NCBI GenBank assembly: GCA_038244535.1
Contig: JBBRTJ010000090.1
Span: 1-15,101 of the forward strand
DNA: 15,101 nucleotides
Source: JBBRTJ01 sp038244535
GTDB lineage: Bacteria; Actinomycetota; Acidimicrobiia; Acidimicrobiales; Ilumatobacteraceae
Direction: 5' to 3'
Position 1 is the stretch's first letter. Each line of letters starts with the position of its first letter. Below the pieces are notes generated by a model. It was not told the DNA's origin. It searched no databases and saw only the letters and a program-made list of their open reading frames with translations. Made by a program: the position numbers and the translations under genes. Below are positions 13,901-15,101 of the stretch, in pieces.

Positions 13901-15101
13901 ATGCGTGTGTGGCCCGGGCAGTCGTTTCCGCTCGGGGCGACCTGGGACGGGCGGGGCGTGAACGTGGCGCTGTTCTCCGAGGTCGCCGAGGAGGTCGAGC
14001 TCTGCCTGTTCGACGGGCCTGACCAGGCCACCGAGTCAGACCGCATCACCCTGCCCGAGCGTACGGACCAGGTCTGGCACGGCTACTTCCCCGACCTGCG
14101 ACCCGGGCAGGTCTACGGGTTCCGGGTGCATGGTCCGTACGATCCGGCCGCCGGCATCCGCTGCAACCCGGCCAAGCTGGTGCTCGACCCCTACGCCAAG
14201 GCGATCGCCCGCGACCTGGTGTGGCACGACTCGCTGTACGGGTACACCGTCGGCAGCCCCGACGCCGACCTCTCGATCGACACTCGTGACAGCGCGCTGT
14301 TCGCGCCACGTGCTGCGGTCGTCGACGAGGCGTTCACCTGGGGCGACGACCGGCCGCCGAACACGACGTGGCGGGACACGGTCATCTACGAGCTCCACGT
14401 GAAGAGCTTCACCGCGCTCCACCCGAGGGTGCCACCGGCGCTGCGAGGAACCTATGCCGGCGTTGCGTCGGCCGAGGCCATCGAGCACCTGCTCGCGCTG
14501 GGCGTCACCGCGGTCGAGCTCATGCCGATCCACTACCACGCCAACGACCGGTTCCTCGTCGAGCGGGGACTCGTCAACCACTGGGGCTACAACACGCTCG
14601 CGTTCTTCGCCCCCCACCCGCGCCTGGCCTCGACGCCCGCTCAAGCCGGCCTCGAGGTCAAGAACATGGTGCGCACGCTGCACGCCGCCGGCCTCGAGGT
14701 GATCCTCGACGTCGTCTACAACCACACCGCCGAGGGTGCCCAGCAGGGGCCGACGCTCAGCCTGCGGGGCATCGACAACAGCGCGTACTACCGCTTGGCC
14801 GACGACCCACGCTTCCACCTCGACTTCACGGGCACCGGTAACTCGATGAACATGCGCCACCCGCGCGTGCTGCAGCTCATCATGGACAGCCTGCGCCACT
14901 GGGTGACCGAGTACCACGTCGACGGCTTCCGCTTCGACCTGGCCTCGGCCCTGGCCCGCGAGCTGCACGAGGTCGACCGGCTCTCGTCGTTCTTCGACAT
15001 CATCCACCAGGATCCCGTGCTGTCCCGGGTGAAGCTCATCGCCGAGCCGTGGGACGTCGGTCCCGGCGGCTACCAAGTCGGCAACTTCCCGGTGCTCTGG
15101 A
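13901..15101 (+). CDS. glgX: glycogen debranching enzyme GlgX (GH13), N-terminal 400 codons, cut by window edge
   Basis: GlgX/TreX hydrolyses alpha-1,6 branches of limit-dextrinised glycogen. I translated it by hand from ATG 13901; it stays open to the edge. A CBM48 domain (about 1-105) starts MRVWPGQSFPLGATWDGRG and includes VNVALFSEVAEEVELCLFDG. The GH13 barrel follows (VIYELHVKSFTAL). Region I is DVVYNHT (D270 to H275), region II is DGFRFDLAS with nucleophile D346, and region III is IAEPWD with acid/base E382. The GFRFDLAS and LIAEPWDVGPGGYQVGNFP blocks are typical of the GlgX/isoamylase group. The second catalytic Asp lies beyond the window. An in-frame ATG at 13883 would add MPDSVV; ATG 13901 is preferred because homologues start at the WPG motif. 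A CAGACT hexamer lies 8 bases before it. Confidence 0.92.
   Translation, partial: MRVWPGQSFPLGATWDGRGVNVALFSEVAEEVELCLFDGPDQATESDRITLPERTDQVWHGYFPDLRPGQVYGFRVHGPYDPAAGIRCNPAKLVLDPYAKAIARDLVWHDSLYGYTVGSPDADLSIDTRDSALFAPRAAVVDEAFTWGDDRPPNTTWRDTVIYELHVKSFTALHPRVPPALRGTYAGVASAEAIEHLLALGVTAVELMPIHYHANDRFLVERGLVNHWGYNTLAFFAPHPRLASTPAQAGLEVKNMVRTLHAAGLEVILDVVYNHTAEGAQQGPTLSLRGIDNSAYYRLADDPRFHLDFTGTGNSMNMRHPRVLQLIMDSLRHWVTEYHVDGFRFDLASALARELHEVDRLSSFFDIIHQDPVLSRVKLIAEPWDVGPGGYQVGNFPVLW

Noticed and set aside
1..15101. CRISPR array, insertion sequence, prophage, defence or secondary-metabolite cluster
   Set aside because: No spaced direct repeats, transposase, integrase or biosynthetic enzymes were seen; every region is covered by ordinary chromosomal genes.

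Overview
The window is GC-rich chromosomal housekeeping DNA from an actinobacterium. The order pdtaR (ANTAR regulator) - polA - rpsA - coaE - uvrB is the order seen in Mycobacterium tuberculosis (Rv1626, Rv1629, Rv1630, Rv1631, Rv1633). Other actinobacterial signs are a Pol I with a degenerate proofreading domain, a CGAAC-N4-GTTCG type SOS box, a DUF3068-like protein and several apparently leaderless starts. I infer a deep-branching actinobacterium, perhaps Acidimicrobiia; that placement is a guess, because no rRNA or tRNA gene is present. I see no mobile element, CRISPR array, prophage or defence island.

Layout. Positions 1-1514 run on the minus strand: an EamA-type transporter followed by the N-terminal part of malQ, which leaves the window. 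From 1579 the plus strand carries a small coiled-coil protein, a DUF3068-like membrane protein, pdtaR, polA, a class I methyltransferase and rpsA. A convergent sensor kinase / NarL-type regulator pair (8784-11110, minus strand) lies between rpsA and coaE. The plus strand resumes with coaE, uvrB and the first 400 codons of glgX, which runs off the right edge. No gene-free stretch exceeds about 75 bases.

Function. polA and uvrB serve DNA repair, and uvrB has a good LexA operator in its promoter. rpsA is translation, coaE is the last step of CoA synthesis, malQ and glgX belong to glycogen and maltodextrin metabolism, and two separate signalling outputs are present (PdtaR acting on RNA, the NarL-type regulator acting on DNA).

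The most striking anomaly is an in-frame TAG at 8418-8420 inside rpsA. It cuts a full-length S1 reading frame (476 codons) after residue 363, within the fourth S1 domain, while the downstream frame is fully conserved in character. A sequencing error or a very recent mutation is the simplest explanation. I found no convincing undescribed system; the remaining findings are regulatory and structural details.
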